Virus record (IMG/VR): IMGVR_UViG_3300049432_000082 | Location: 1 to 21,909 of that record | Strand: one strand, 5' to 3' | Length of the DNA: 21,909 nucleotides | From: a virus | The notes under the pieces: model-generated | What the model was told of the DNA's origin: nothing | What the model saw: only the letters and a program-made list of their open reading frames with translations | Database searches by the model: none | Part shown: in pieces, positions 12,687-21,137 of the stretch | Layout: each line of letters starts with the position of its first letter | Numbering within the stretch: position 1 is the first letter of the stretch | Program-made: the position numbers and the translations under genes

Positions 12687-13026
12687 CGCCCCGGCCCTCC
12701 CGCTCGAGCTGCTCAACGTGCCTGGCGTAGCGGGCGTCGCCGGGGTTCGCGATCCGGGCGAGCTGCGACTCGAGCTCGGCGACCCGCGTGCGTGCGCGTT
12801 CCGCGTCGGCCTCCGCGACCCGGGCCCGCTCGTCCGCTCGCGACGACGCGGTCTCCTGCTGGCTGGCGAGCTGGCGCTTGAGTTCGTCGCGCTCCTGGCG
12901 CCACTCGTCACGCTCGACCTTGTGCTCGGCCTCGCGGGACGAGACGAACCGGAACATGTACCCGATCACCATCACCAGGGACCCGACGACGCCGAGGGAC
13001 GGGAGCAGGGTCGCGGCGTCGCCCAT
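12676..13026 (-). CDS. Membrane protein with coiled coil (116 aa)
   Basis: ATG 13026 is preceded by GGAGGAGGGCGAGG within about 25 bases. The protein has an N-terminal membrane helix (about 8-27, [18 protein letters not shown]) and then a long, highly charged coiled coil (30-98) rich in Arg, Glu and Ala ([19 protein letters not shown]). This is the topology of a single-pass inner-membrane protein with a cytoplasmic rod. It precedes and overlaps the collagen-like membrane protein gene, so the two probably act together. A class of holin or a lysis regulator is possible. I cannot decide. Confidence 0.7.
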   Translation of the reverse strand: MGDAATLLPSLGVVGSLVMVIGYMFRFVSSREAEHKVERDEWRQERDELKRQLASQQETASSRADERARVAEADAERARTRVAELESQLARIANPGDARYARHVEQLEREGRGDER

Positions 13027-13121
13027 GCGCGTGCACCTCGCCCTCCTCCGGGTCCCGCCGGGGCGGGCGTGACGATGTGGGCGGGTGGGTGATCGGGCCG
13101 GGTGGGTCGGTGCCCGTCCGC

Positions 13122-13847
13122 CTAGAAGAGCAGCTCGACGATCACGCGCCCGGCCCCGCCCGCGCCGCCCGCCTGCGCCGGCTGCGAGGCGATGGCGTAA
13201 GCGCCGCCCGCGCCGCCGCCCGGCGCAGCGCCCTGGGTCCCGACCCCGGCTACGGCGCCCCAATTGCTCGCGCCGCCCGTACCGCCCTGCGCGCCCACCC
13301 CGCCCATGCCCGCGAGAGTCACGCCGGCCGCGACGCGAACGGAATTCTGTCCGTTGGCGCCTTGCACAAGTAGATCCCCCACCGTGGCGCTACCGCCGCC
13401 GCCGCCCAGTGAGCTGGGTCCTACGGCGGCGCCCGTGGGGCCACCCTGCCCGCCCGCCCCTCCGCCGGCGGAGGCGTAGACCGTGCCCGCCCCGTTGTTC
13501 CCTGTGGCGCTGGAGACGTTCCCGTTGCCGCCGCTGCCGCCCGCAGCGCCCGCAGCGCCCGCAGCACCGACGACGATGGCCACGGGGAAAACGATCGACG
13601 ACACGGGCACGATCTTCTCCGCGTACCCGCCACCACCGCCGCCCGAGCCCGCCGCGCTCGCGCCCGCACCCGTGGCAGCGGAGCTGCCCGAGCCGCCGCC
13701 CGATCCCCACACTCGGAATCGGAGCCCACGGGCACCCGTGACGTCGGCGGCCTGCAGCGAACCGGACGCGTTGTAGACGATGGCGGGCGTCGTCCAGTAC
13801 TCCGGCGGGACGTCACTCGCGTAGATGATCTCGCCTGCCAGGGGCAT
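13122..13847 (-). CDS. Glycine-rich tail protein (241 aa)
   Basis: ATG 13847 follows GAGAGG by about 7 bases. The N-terminal 45 residues (PLAGEIIYASDVPPEYWTT) are the typical start of small actinophage tail proteins. The rest is a Gly/Ala-rich domain with many GGAGG and GGSGG runs, ending in AGRVIVELLF. That is the pattern of glycine-rich domains on tail tips and receptor-binding proteins, which fold as polyglycine-type sandwiches. It directly follows the large minor tail protein gene. It probably contributes to host recognition. Confidence 0.78.
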   Translation of the reverse strand: MPLAGEIIYASDVPPEYWTTPAIVYNASGSLQAADVTGARGLRFRVWGSGGGSGSSAATGAGASAAGSGGGGGGYAEKIVPVSSIVFPVAIVVGAAGAAGAAGGSGGNGNVSSATGNNGAGTVYASAGGGAGGQGGPTGAAVGPSSLGGGGGSATVGDLLVQGANGQNSVRVAAGVTLAGMGGVGAQGGTGGASNWGAVAGVGTQGAAPGGGAGGAYAIASQPAQAGGAGGAGRVIVELLF

Positions 13848-13862
13848 CTGGGGTCCTCTCGT

Positions 13863-16601
13863 TCAGAGCGCGTAGTAGGCCGGGCGGTAGAGCGCGACCG
13901 CGGCACCGGCGACCTGCGCCTTGCTGATCCCGTTGACCGCGCGGGTCACCGTGAACGCCTGCGGGGACGCCGCACCGGTGATCGCGGTGACGGTCATCCG
14001 TTCGCCGGCGACGACGATGTCGAAGGGGAACTCCGCAGGGTGGGTCGCGGTGCGGATCCACACCGGGCCCGATGGCGTCGCCACCGACAGCGCCGTCGCG
14101 GCCGCGGCCACACCAGCGGCCAGGGCCGACCCGTCTGAGGAGTACCGGGCCGCGGTCGAGTCCCACACCCCGACCCGGTAGGGCTCGCCGGGGGAGCAGT
14201 TCCCGGTGATGTCCCAGTCGATGGGGTGCCCGAGGGTCTCGGAGTAGCCCTCGAGTACCTGGTCGGTCGGCCCGGGAGGAACCCACGCGGGCAGGTTCGC
14301 CAACGTGAGGGGGTCACCGACGTCGGCCGCGGTCACGGCCCCGATCAGGGCCGGGTTCTTCGCCAGGTCGACGTGGACGCTCGGCCACCGCGCCTCGTCC
14401 CAGGTGCCTAGGTGCAGCTGCCAGGACGCCCGCTCCGGCAGTTGCGCGTCGGACTGGACGTTCAAGTCCACGGACGTGGCATAGCGGCCGATGCCCGCCG
14501 GCGGTGGGAGGACCGACAGCGGCCCGGACGTGAGCTCCGCCCGCGCGGACGACCCGCCCACCCGGGCGACGGTGACGTCGTTGACGATGCCCTGGTCGTC
14601 GTCGACGGGCTCGAACGGCGCGGAGATGTGCCCGCCGCTGTAGGACAGCGTGACCTCGGGTGTCTGGTTGTACCTGCCCACCCGGGGCCGGAACGCCAGG
14701 CCGAGGAAGCCTTTCGGTTCGTACAGGATCCCGCCGTCCGCGGTCTCGCATTCCTCGAGGAGCGCGCGGAGCTGACCCGGCCGCTGAGGCCCCATCGCCT
14801 CGGAGGCGGCGAACCCAGTGGCCGGTACCGGGACGTAGATCCGGATGCTCTCCTCCTGGCAGAGCCGCAGGACCCGCTCGTGGGCCTGCTCGCCGCTCCA
14901 TCCCACGAGGGACTGGTAGACCGACCCCGCGGCCATGAGCGCGGTGCTGCTCGACGCCGCGATCACGTGCCCGATCGAGGGATCCCCGGCGAGGTCGAGG
15001 TTCCCACCGACCCCGACCGAGAGGACCGCGCCGACGGTCTGGGCGAGGACGGTGTTGGAGTAGAAGGACTCCTCGAAGGAGTCGCCCTCGATCGCGACGT
15101 AGGTGAGCCGCCAGCTGATGTTCGCGCCGGATGCCGCGGCGGTGAGGTACAGGAAGAAGCGGGCGCCGGCCACGGTCGGGGTCCATGGCCCGATCGGGAC
15201 CTCCTGTACCTTCACCCCGGCGCTGTTGTAGACCTCGACCCGGAACCCTTGGCTGCCGGTGTCGTACTTGATCGTCCAGGTGCGGGCGGTCCCGCTGGTG
15301 GTGATGCCCAACAGCAGCGACTCGTCGACCATCCCCGTCGCCGGGATGTGGATCAGCGCCCCGACGGCGAACTGGTTCGTGGACGTGTGGGCCGGGACGG
15401 GGCCGTGCGCACCGGCGGCGTTGAACGTCGGGAGCGCCTCCGAGGCCGCGAACCCGGCGTCGGCGGAGGGCTGCGGGGAACCGATGAACATCATCGGGAC
15501 CCCGCCTATCGCGGACGCGAAGCCCGTCGCCCCGGAGGAGTCCTCCATCGGCCAGTACGCCGTGATCGCGTTGGCGAGGATCAGCTCCCGGTAGAGCGGG
15601 GATCGCAGCGGTGGGTTGTTCTGCCCGAGCCGCCGCCCGATCCCGGACGCCTCGACCGGCACCCACACGTCCCGCCCGGACAGGTCCCACTTCGGTGGCC
15701 AGGACGACACCTCGCCGGTGAACCGCGGGTAGTAGTCGCTCGCGCCGGCCAGCACGAACACCTGGCCGACGGTGTCGACCTGCACGGCCCGGGTGTCACC
15801 GTAGAAGTGGATCCTCTGGTCGCCGGTGACGGTGACCCGGCGGATGAAGGCCTTCAGCCGGGGGCCAGCGCTGGGTCCGGTGTCCGCGATCAGCATCCAT
15901 TCGCAGCCGCCGTCTGTGTCCGCGACGACGTTCATCCGGTCGTCGGGGTCCGCCGACCAGCCGTAGACCGCGAGCACGTACTGGCCTGCGGTCGCGGTCA
16001 CGGTGACCGGGACGTCGCCGGTGTCGGTCGCGATCGACGCCAGGGCGGCCGTCAGCGGCCCCGGGACGACCACGGCCATCGCGGCCGCGGCCGTCGCCGC
16101 GGTGGAGAACGTCGCGGTGGACGTGCCGGTCGCGCCGGGGGCGACGGCCTTCACCCCGCTGCGCATCGTGGAGTAGAGACCGTCGCTCTCGGTGGCCGCG
16201 GTGAACCCGACCGGGACCGTGAAGTCCCCGACGGGTGCGGCGAGCCAGGTCGCGAACAGCCACCCGGCGCTCTCCGCCACGACCGACGGGGCGGCCAGCG
16301 CCGTGCCCGCCAGGCCCGCGGATCCGGCGCCGACCGGTGGGATCCCGATGCCGGCCCGCAGCGGGGTGTTCCGACCCAGGACACCGAAGTACGGCGAGGT
16401 CGGGTTGCGCGGGGAGTACTTCCCCGAGGGGCTCTTAAACGAAAGGTTGCACTTCGAGGGCTCCACCTGTGACGCCTCGTCAGCACGCCCACGGGTGATC
16501 GTGATCTGGTCACGGGCGAGCGCGTCGGAGGTGACATCGGCCCACACCCCGGAGATCTGCAGGTCGACGCGGACCTGCAGCGGAGTCGCGGGGAACACCA
16601 T
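13863..16601 (-). CDS. Large minor tail protein with LamG-like domain (912 aa)
   Basis: ATG 16601 overlaps the tape-measure stop (ATGA). Residues 1-85 form the usual N-terminal tail-hub segment (VRVDLQISGVWADVTSDAL, KSPSGKYSPRNPTSP). An Ala/Val/Thr-rich inserted domain (about 90-285) follows. The hub motif then resumes (FTGEVSSWPPKWDLSGRD, 294-311). The stretch YWPMED at 349-354 opens a concanavalin/LamG-like sandwich (to about 560). The C-terminal third contains LEGYSETLGHPIDWDITGN, typical of actinophage distal tail proteins. It would sit at the tail tip and may bind carbohydrate. The length fits this family. Confidence 0.85.
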   Translation of the reverse strand: MVFPATPLQVRVDLQISGVWADVTSDALARDQITITRGRADEASQVEPSKCNLSFKSPSGKYSPRNPTSPYFGVLGRNTPLRAGIGIPPVGAGSAGLAGTALAAPSVVAESAGWLFATWLAAPVGDFTVPVGFTAATESDGLYSTMRSGVKAVAPGATGTSTATFSTAATAAAAMAVVVPGPLTAALASIATDTGDVPVTVTATAGQYVLAVYGWSADPDDRMNVVADTDGGCEWMLIADTGPSAGPRLKAFIRRVTVTGDQRIHFYGDTRAVQVDTVGQVFVLAGASDYYPRFTGEVSSWPPKWDLSGRDVWVPVEASGIGRRLGQNNPPLRSPLYRELILANAITAYWPMEDSSGATGFASAIGGVPMMFIGSPQPSADAGFAASEALPTFNAAGAHGPVPAHTSTNQFAVGALIHIPATGMVDESLLLGITTSGTARTWTIKYDTGSQGFRVEVYNSAGVKVQEVPIGPWTPTVAGARFFLYLTAAASGANISWRLTYVAIEGDSFEESFYSNTVLAQTVGAVLSVGVGGNLDLAGDPSIGHVIAASSSTALMAAGSVYQSLVGWSGEQAHERVLRLCQEESIRIYVPVPATGFAASEAMGPQRPGQLRALLEECETADGGILYEPKGFLGLAFRPRVGRYNQTPEVTLSYSGGHISAPFEPVDDDQGIVNDVTVARVGGSSARAELTSGPLSVLPPPAGIGRYATSVDLNVQSDAQLPERASWQLHLGTWDEARWPSVHVDLAKNPALIGAVTAADVGDPLTLANLPAWVPPGPTDQVLEGYSETLGHPIDWDITGNCSPGEPYRVGVWDSTAARYSSDGSALAAGVAAAATALSVATPSGPVWIRTATHPAEFPFDIVVAGERMTVTAITGAASPQAFTVTRAVNGISKAQVAGAAVALYRPAYYAL

Positions 16602-18382
16602 CAGGTCGTGCCGAGGACGCGCTGCACGTTGCCGCCCCTAGCCCGGATCTCCCGGCGGAGCAGCTGCACGAGGAAGTCGTTGCTGTTCCCTCGGACGTCG
16701 AGGACGTGCACGTGGGTCACGGTCCCGCCGGCGGCGCCGAGCGCGGTGCCCCCGCCGCGGCCGAGCCGGTCGTTCGGGGTGACGAACCCGGACGCGCCCA
16801 TCGTGACGATCTCCGGGCCGTCCTCGCCGACCATGTACGACGCGCCCCGGGTCACCGGGCCACCGCCCGCGCGCGCGGGCAGCTTCACCCCGATGCCCGG
16901 CGGCGGACCGGACGTCTTGATATCGATGGTCCACCCGGCGCCGTTCACCTGCCCCTTGAGCTCCCGGATCCGTGCGAGCGCAGCCGCGGTCTCGAGTTCG
17001 ACCTGCATCTTCTTCGTGGTCGGAAGCGCGTCGAGCTTGTCCTTCAGGGACTGCAGCCCGGAACGGATTCCCGCGACGGCGGCCGCTGCACCGTCCGCGA
17101 CGCCACCACCGAGCCATTTCGGCAGATGCCCGGCCGCGCGCAGCATTCCCTCGATGATCCCGAGGACTCCGTCCGCGAATTTCAAATAAACCCCGCCCAT
17201 TGTCTGGACGGCCTTGGTCATCGCGAATTTGATGGTGTCCCAGTTCCGGACGAGGAAGTCCTTGACCTTCCCGGCGGCGGCGGTGATGACGTCCCACACC
17301 GGTTGGGTAGCGGTCCTGATCCAATCCCACACGGCCTTGATCGCACCCCAGACCGCCCGGAACGCGGCGTCGACAGCGGTGCGGAACCAGGCGACCTTGT
17401 TGTAGGCCACGACGAGCGCGAGCCCGATGGCGATGATGATTCCCGCGATGATGAACACCGGGTTCGCCCACATCACCGTCGCGAGGAGCCGCCAGGCGGT
17501 CGCCTGCGCGGTCACGACGGCGGACACGATCCGCATCCCCACCGCCAAAGTGACGATCACCGCGGCCAGGCCGCCGATGACCGTCGCGAGCACCTTCGTC
17601 GTCGTCTGATTGCGGCCCATCCAGTCGAGCAGGCTATTGAAAGCACCCGCGACCTTCACGACGATCGGCAACAGCTTCGCGCCGATCTCCCCGCTCATAT
17701 CGCTCATCCGCGCCTGCAGGATCTTCGTCTGGTTCGCGAGTCCACCAGAGGTCCGCTCGAAGTCCCCCTGCGCCTTAGTCGTCGACCTCATGATGATGTT
17801 GTGCGAGAGCTGCTGCTTCTGGGCGGCCGTCCACGTGTCGCCCGACTTCTTCATCCCGATGCGCTGCGCCTCGAGCTTCATCGTCGAGTCGTTCACGACG
17901 ATTCCGTACTTCTTCAACATCTCGTACTCGCCTGAAAGCGCCCCCGTGAGCGCCTCCTGCACCTCCGCGCTGGACGCATTGTTGAACGACGCCAAGTCCG
18001 CCGACAGTTTCACGTACTCCAGGGACGTCTTGGCAGCCGCTTCCGCATTCGTGCCCATCGCGATCTGCACCGCGCCCATGGACCCGACCGCGCCGAGCGC
18101 CTCCAGCTTGCTCATGCCGTACGCCTCAGCGGACGACGCGGCGAACGCGTTCACAGACGCGGCCGACTTCCCGAACAGGGTCGCGACCTTCGACGCCGAC
18201 TCCGAGGTGTCCGACGCGATGGAGATCGCCTTCGCGCCGATCGCCGTCGCCGCGCCGAGGATCCCGATCGCGGCCATCGACGTGCGGGCCTTGAACTTAT
18301 CCATCCCCGACGAGGCCGAGTTCAGGCCGCCCGCCGTCTGATCCCGCGCGAGGATGTTGAACAGCAGGCTCACGTCCGCCAC
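16601..18382 (-). CDS. Tape measure protein (593 aa)
   Basis: GTG 18382 (about 8 bases after GGGGGG) begins VADVSLLFNILARDQTAGGLNS, the standard tape-measure start. The protein is largely helical. Residues about 1-255 form an N-terminal TMP domain with Ala/Ser-rich repeats. Hydrophobic segments lie at about 265-295 and 309-327. A Trp-rich stretch (AIKAVWDWIRTATQPVWDVI) and a Gly-rich C-terminal part with PEIVTMGASGFVTPNDR follow. It sets tail length; at roughly 1.5 angstrom per residue the tail would be near 90 nm. It overlaps the end of the G-T frame by 86 bases, as is normal next to frameshifted chaperones. Confidence 0.9.
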   Translation of the reverse strand: MADVSLLFNILARDQTAGGLNSASSGMDKFKARTSMAAIGILGAATAIGAKAISIASDTSESASKVATLFGKSAASVNAFAASSAEAYGMSKLEALGAVGSMGAVQIAMGTNAEAAAKTSLEYVKLSADLASFNNASSAEVQEALTGALSGEYEMLKKYGIVVNDSTMKLEAQRIGMKKSGDTWTAAQKQQLSHNIIMRSTTKAQGDFERTSGGLANQTKILQARMSDMSGEIGAKLLPIVVKVAGAFNSLLDWMGRNQTTTKVLATVIGGLAAVIVTLAVGMRIVSAVVTAQATAWRLLATVMWANPVFIIAGIIIAIGLALVVAYNKVAWFRTAVDAAFRAVWGAIKAVWDWIRTATQPVWDVITAAAGKVKDFLVRNWDTIKFAMTKAVQTMGGVYLKFADGVLGIIEGMLRAAGHLPKWLGGGVADGAAAAVAGIRSGLQSLKDKLDALPTTKKMQVELETAAALARIRELKGQVNGAGWTIDIKTSGPPPGIGVKLPARAGGGPVTRGASYMVGEDGPEIVTMGASGFVTPNDRLGRGGGTALGAAGGTVTHVHVLDVRGNSNDFLVQLLRREIRARGGNVQRVLGTT

Positions 18383-18952
18383 GGGAGTCGCCCCCCTTCG
18401 CGGCCTCTTCGGCCAGTCGGTTCACGGTGTCGATGTAGTCGCACGCCTCGAGCAGCTCGGCCCCGCTGAGGAGCTCACGCTGCTCCCACGGCCGGATCCC
18501 GAGGACCTCGCTGATCACCCAGACGTATCCGGCGGCCCGTTCCTCGAGGGCGCTTTTCCCGGCCCGTCGTCACCGAACTTCGCCCGCGCATCGGCGAGCT
18601 CGCGCTCGAACATCGCCATCACGTACGCGGCGTTCTCGTCGAGGTCGGGCCCGCCGGCCTTGATGTAGGAGTCGCGGTTCTCGATGAGCTCCGCGACGGA
18701 CTGCTCGACCAGGACCTCATCGTCGAACGGGTCGATGTCCTCCCACCGCACGTTGTGCCCGTCGCGGCGCATCAGGTGCCAGATCAACGCGCGGCGCGCG
18801 GGGCCGGGGCCCTTCTTCACCGCCGTCAGCCACTCGGTCCAGCTCAGGCCGGTGCGCTTCTCCATGATGGCCTGCTCAGAGGCCTTCACCCGCCCGGGCT
18901 TGAACTCCCACTCGCACTTGTCGCCCTCGTCGGGCGTGTAGGTGACGAACAC
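18297..18952 (-). CDS. Tail assembly chaperone G-T fusion made by -1 frameshift (218 aa)
   Basis: This is the frameshifted product: 133 codons of the G frame from GTG 18952 to the slippery site, then the -1 frame from 18554 down to TAA at 18297. The T part starts SALEERAAGYVWVISEVLG, adding 85 residues with RPWEQRELL and an acidic helix. The -1 frame has no start codon near its beginning that would give a full T domain and is open through the G stop, as expected. The G-T protein binds the tape measure during tail assembly, in a ratio set by the frameshift rate. Confidence 0.85.
18515..18952 (-). CDS. Tail assembly chaperone G (145 aa)
   Basis: GTG 18952 directly abuts the stop of the gp10-like gene (TGA GTG). 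The 145-residue protein starts with a strand pair (FVTYTPDEGDKCEWEFKPG), then helices (ASEQAIMEKRTGLSWTEWL, ARRALIWHLMRRDG) and the motif WEDIDPFDDEVLVEQS. It ends in a helix (DENAAYVMAMFERELADARA) and a disordered tail. This is the usual G-type chaperone placed immediately before the tape measure. Most ribosomes should stop at TGA 18515, giving this form, while a minority shift at 18554-18560. Confidence 0.85.
   Translation of the reverse strand: MFVTYTPDEGDKCEWEFKPGRVKASEQAIMEKRTGLSWTEWLTAVKKGPGPARRALIWHLMRRDGHNVRWEDIDPFDDEVLVEQSVAELIENRDSYIKAGGPDLDENAAYVMAMFERELADARAKFGDDGPGKAPSRNGPPDTSG
18554..18560 (-). promoter_or_regulatory. GGGAAAA slippery heptamer for -1 frameshift
   Basis: The minus strand reads G GGA AAA in the G frame (CCG GGA AAA GCG), a canonical X XXY YYZ site. 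It lies 36 bases before the G stop codon ends, and the -1 frame continues for 85 residues. The position is the expected one just upstream of the tape measure gene. Confidence 0.9.
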
Positions 18953-19459
18953 TCAGGACCCACTCCTCGCTCGGGCCGCCATCTGGTCGGCCATGGCCTG
19001 CACGGCGTCCAGGACGCTCGTGCGGAACTCGGCGCGGTGCGACCCCATCGTGGCGTCGAACCACATGTACTTGCCGTTCTGCGCGACCCACACCTGCCGG
19101 CCGTACACGCGGTGGCGGAACGACTTGCGGTTCGTCCGCTGCCCCGCCATCCCGAAGCCGCGCAGGTTCGGGGTCCGGCCGACCTGGATCGTCACCCCGG
19201 TTCGTTGCCCGGTCAGGCGCACCACCGGCTTGATCTGCCGCGCGATGCCCTGGCGCAACGATTCGCCCTGTGTGAGGCCTTGCGAGGGCATCGAGGCGAT
19301 CGCGGACTTCGCGTCCTTCACCGCCGGCGCGGCCGCGGCCTTGAGGTTGCGCAGCAGCTCGCGGCGCAGGTCCTTCGCCGCGGTGTCGGCCTTCATCGCC
19401 TTCGCGATGGCGGCGAGCTGCTGCTGGTCGACCGTCAGCTCGAGCGGGCGCGCGGGCAT
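18953..19459 (-). CDS. HK97 gp10-like tail completion protein (168 aa)
   Basis: The 168-residue basic protein begins MPARPLELTVDQQQLAAIAKAM and has a helical first half (DLRRELLRNLKAAAAPAVKDAKSAI), then strands with LRGFGMAGQ and SFRHRVYG. It ends FDATMGSHRAEFRTSVLDAVQAMADQM. This is the layout of the HK97-gp10 family that sits at the head-tail joint or completes the tail. In most phages the gene lies before the tail tube gene; here it follows both tail tube paralogs. ATG 19459 starts four bases after the preceding stop codon. Confidence 0.75.
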   Translation of the reverse strand: MPARPLELTVDQQQLAAIAKAMKADTAAKDLRRELLRNLKAAAAPAVKDAKSAIASMPSQGLTQGESLRQGIARQIKPVVRLTGQRTGVTIQVGRTPNLRGFGMAGQRTNRKSFRHRVYGRQVWVAQNGKYMWFDATMGSHRAEFRTSVLDAVQAMADQMAARARSGS

Positions 19460-19463
19460 CGGC

Positions 19464-19874
19464 TTAGGCGACGGCGCGGACGACGGGGCCTGAGGTCGGG
19501 AACGACAGGCCCTGGGTCGCCTCGTCCCCCACGGACCCGGAGATCGGATTCAGTTCCTTGATCAGAACGTTGCCGGTCCACTTCGGGTTCGAGGCACCCG
19601 CGACCGCGGACGTCGGCCGCACCTCGAACGTCACGACCGTCCCGAACAGCGGCCACAGGATCGAGTCCAACCCCGCAGCCGCGAAGTCCTGCAGGAAGTC
19701 ACACGACAGCTCCCCGGACTTGATCCCACCGAGGACCTCCTTCCAGCCACCGGAGGCGAAGTTCGTGACGTCCTTCTCGTCGACCTCGACGCCGACCTCG
19801 GCCTTCTTCGTGTACGCGGACAGGTTGTTCCCGGCGATGATCAGGGTCTCGGAGGTGAGCACCATGAACGGCAT
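19464..19874 (-). CDS. Second tail-tube (major tail) protein (136 aa)
   Basis: ATG 19874 has GGGGGC six bases upstream. Residues 18-55 share 27 identical positions, without gaps, with the preceding tail-tube gene product, including SGGWKEVLGG (41-50). The remainder holds strands (VVTFEVRPTSA, WTGNVLIKELNPISGSVGDEA, with the tail-tube ELNPISG-like turn) and no extra domain. This short form is the size of a plain tube subunit. It probably forms the tube, or mixes with the longer paralog. Confidence 0.78.
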   Translation of the reverse strand: MPFMVLTSETLIIAGNNLSAYTKKAEVGVEVDEKDVTNFASGGWKEVLGGIKSGELSCDFLQDFAAAGLDSILWPLFGTVVTFEVRPTSAVAGASNPKWTGNVLIKELNPISGSVGDEATQGLSFPTSGPVVRAVA

Positions 19875-19907
19875 TGGGTTGCCCCCTTCGGGCGGCGTGC
19901 AGGCGTG

Positions 19908-19934
19908 CCCGACCGGCCAGGACTGGCCGACGGG
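19908..19934 (-). terminator. Hairpin between the two tail-tube genes
   Basis: CCCG-AC-CGGCCAG and CTGGCCG-A-CGGG pair across a two-base centre, giving an 11-bp interrupted stem in the 82-base gap. The gap is unusual, since other late genes here overlap or nearly touch. The hairpin may attenuate or process the message so that the two tube paralogs are made in different amounts. Confidence 0.35.
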
Positions 19935-19956
19935 GTGTGACGGTGGATCAGGGTGG

Positions 19957-20694
19957 TCAGGGCCCGATGCCGAGCGCGCCGACGAACACGAAACTCGGGG
20001 CGGTCCCGGTGATCGTCCAGGCGAGCCGGAACCAGTCGTCGGTGATCGGCCCAGGGACGCGGATGACCTGCCCGCCGGGCACGGTCGCGGCGGTGAACGT
20101 CGCCACGGTCACCGGGGAGGGGAACCCCGTCGCGTTGTCCGACTCCACCCGGGCCGTGATCGTCGGGGTCCCGGTGCCGGCGACGGACAGAACGTGCAGG
20201 GCCGCGTGGAGTTGCCTGCCCGCAGGGACGGCGCCGAGCTGCACCGAGGACCCGACCCCGGTCACGGTCCGCGGGGTCGCGGGTGGGTGCGCGATCTGCC
20301 CGCGAACGACCGGCCACGCCGACTTCGCGTGCGCCTCGTACGGGGCGATGTCCCCGACGTCGCCGCCGAACTTGTAGTCGCCCTGCATCGCCTTCATGAA
20401 GTACGCGACCCCGCCGACGGTCGCCAGGCTCGGGCACACCGTCCACGAGGTCAGGCCACCGAGGCCGGCCCACGTGACGTCGTCGACCTTGTCCGCGCTC
20501 CCGGCCTCCCAGAACCCCGCGGCGTTGATCTCCCCCGACCCCAGGCCACCGAGGACCTCCTTCCACCCGCCCGAGGTGAAGACCGTCGAGTCCTTCTCCT
20601 CGACCTCCGCGCCGAGCTCCGCCTTGTTCGACCAGGCGGACAGGTCCGCGCCGCCGGTGAAGATGCGGCAGTCGATCAGGATCTGCTTGCCCAT
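19957..20694 (-). CDS. Tail-tube protein with extra C-terminal domain (245 aa)
   Basis: ATG 20694 overlaps the preceding stop (ATGA). Residues 1-120 are a tail-tube domain paralogous to the next gene (EEKDSTVFTSGGWKEVLGG at 32-50, MKAMQGDYKFGGDVGDIAP later). From about 140 to 245 comes a beta-rich domain (VGSSVQLGAVPAGRQLHAALHV, then PTITARVESDNATG, and DDWFRLAWTITG) like the decorating sandwich domains found on some tube subunits. Such domains project from the tail surface and may bind carbohydrate or the host surface. Confidence 0.78.
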   Translation of the reverse strand: MGKQILIDCRIFTGGADLSAWSNKAELGAEVEEKDSTVFTSGGWKEVLGGLGSGEINAAGFWEAGSADKVDDVTWAGLGGLTSWTVCPSLATVGGVAYFMKAMQGDYKFGGDVGDIAPYEAHAKSAWPVVRGQIAHPPATPRTVTGVGSSVQLGAVPAGRQLHAALHVLSVAGTGTPTITARVESDNATGFPSPVTVATFTAATVPGGQVIRVPGPITDDWFRLAWTITGTAPSFVFVGALGIGP

Positions 20695-21137
20695 CAGGTG
20701 CCTCCTGATCCGATGCAGCGGACGGCGAACTTCGCGCCGAGGAACTTCGTGCCGTCGCCGACGTCGTACCACTGGTAGGCCTCGACGCCGGTGACCTGCG
20801 CGTCGTGGCAGGAACCCCCGAACGTGACCCGCCCCGTGATCTCGCGTTCGGCCTCGACGGCGGCCTTCACCGACGCGGGCCCGGACCCGGAGATGTAGGC
20901 GTCGAGGAGCTCCTGGGCGCTGCGGTCGTCCGTGCGGGACACCAGCAGCATCAGCGACAGGTTCAGCTCGTCCGCGCCGCGGTGGAACGCGAGGTCGAAC
21001 TTGAACGGCTCGACTTGCACGTACATGCACGGCACCACGAACCCGGCCGGGACGTACGGCAGGCACTTCAGCGGCGGGTCGGACACGACCGCCGACGCGG
21101 CGTCCGCGAGGCCCTGGCGGACCAGCGAGACGCGCAT
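20694..21137 (-). CDS. Probable tail terminator / head-tail joining protein (147 aa)
   Basis: ATG 21137 overlaps the connector stop (ATGA). The 147-residue protein starts with a helix (RVSLVRQGLADAASAVV), followed by strands with FVVPCMYVQVEPFKFD and LNLSLMLLVSRTD. A helix-strand set (SAQELLDAYISG, VKAAVEAEREITG) leads to GAKFAVRCIGSG at the end. The alpha-beta pattern and the place between connector and tail tube fit the tail terminator family, which caps the tail before it joins the head. No short motif is decisive. Confidence 0.7.
   Translation of the reverse strand: MRVSLVRQGLADAASAVVSDPPLKCLPYVPAGFVVPCMYVQVEPFKFDLAFHRGADELNLSLMLLVSRTDDRSAQELLDAYISGSGPASVKAAVEAEREITGRVTFGGSCHDAQVTGVEAYQWYDVGDGTKFLGAKFAVRCIGSGGT

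Noticed and set aside
11925-12881. Plus-strand open frame over the collagen-like region
   Set aside because: The Gly-X-Y repeats and coupled starts are on the minus strand; the plus reading is only Arg/Pro/Ala low-complexity sequence.
14412-16472. Long plus-strand open frame opposite the large minor tail protein
   Set aside because: It is antisense to a clearly recognised tail gene, its composition is Arg/Gly/Asp-rich as expected from reading high-GC DNA backwards, and it has no family features.
16706-17935. Plus-strand open frame opposite the tape measure gene
   Set aside because: It is rich in Arg, His and Asp and has no domain; the minus-strand frame is a clear tape measure protein.
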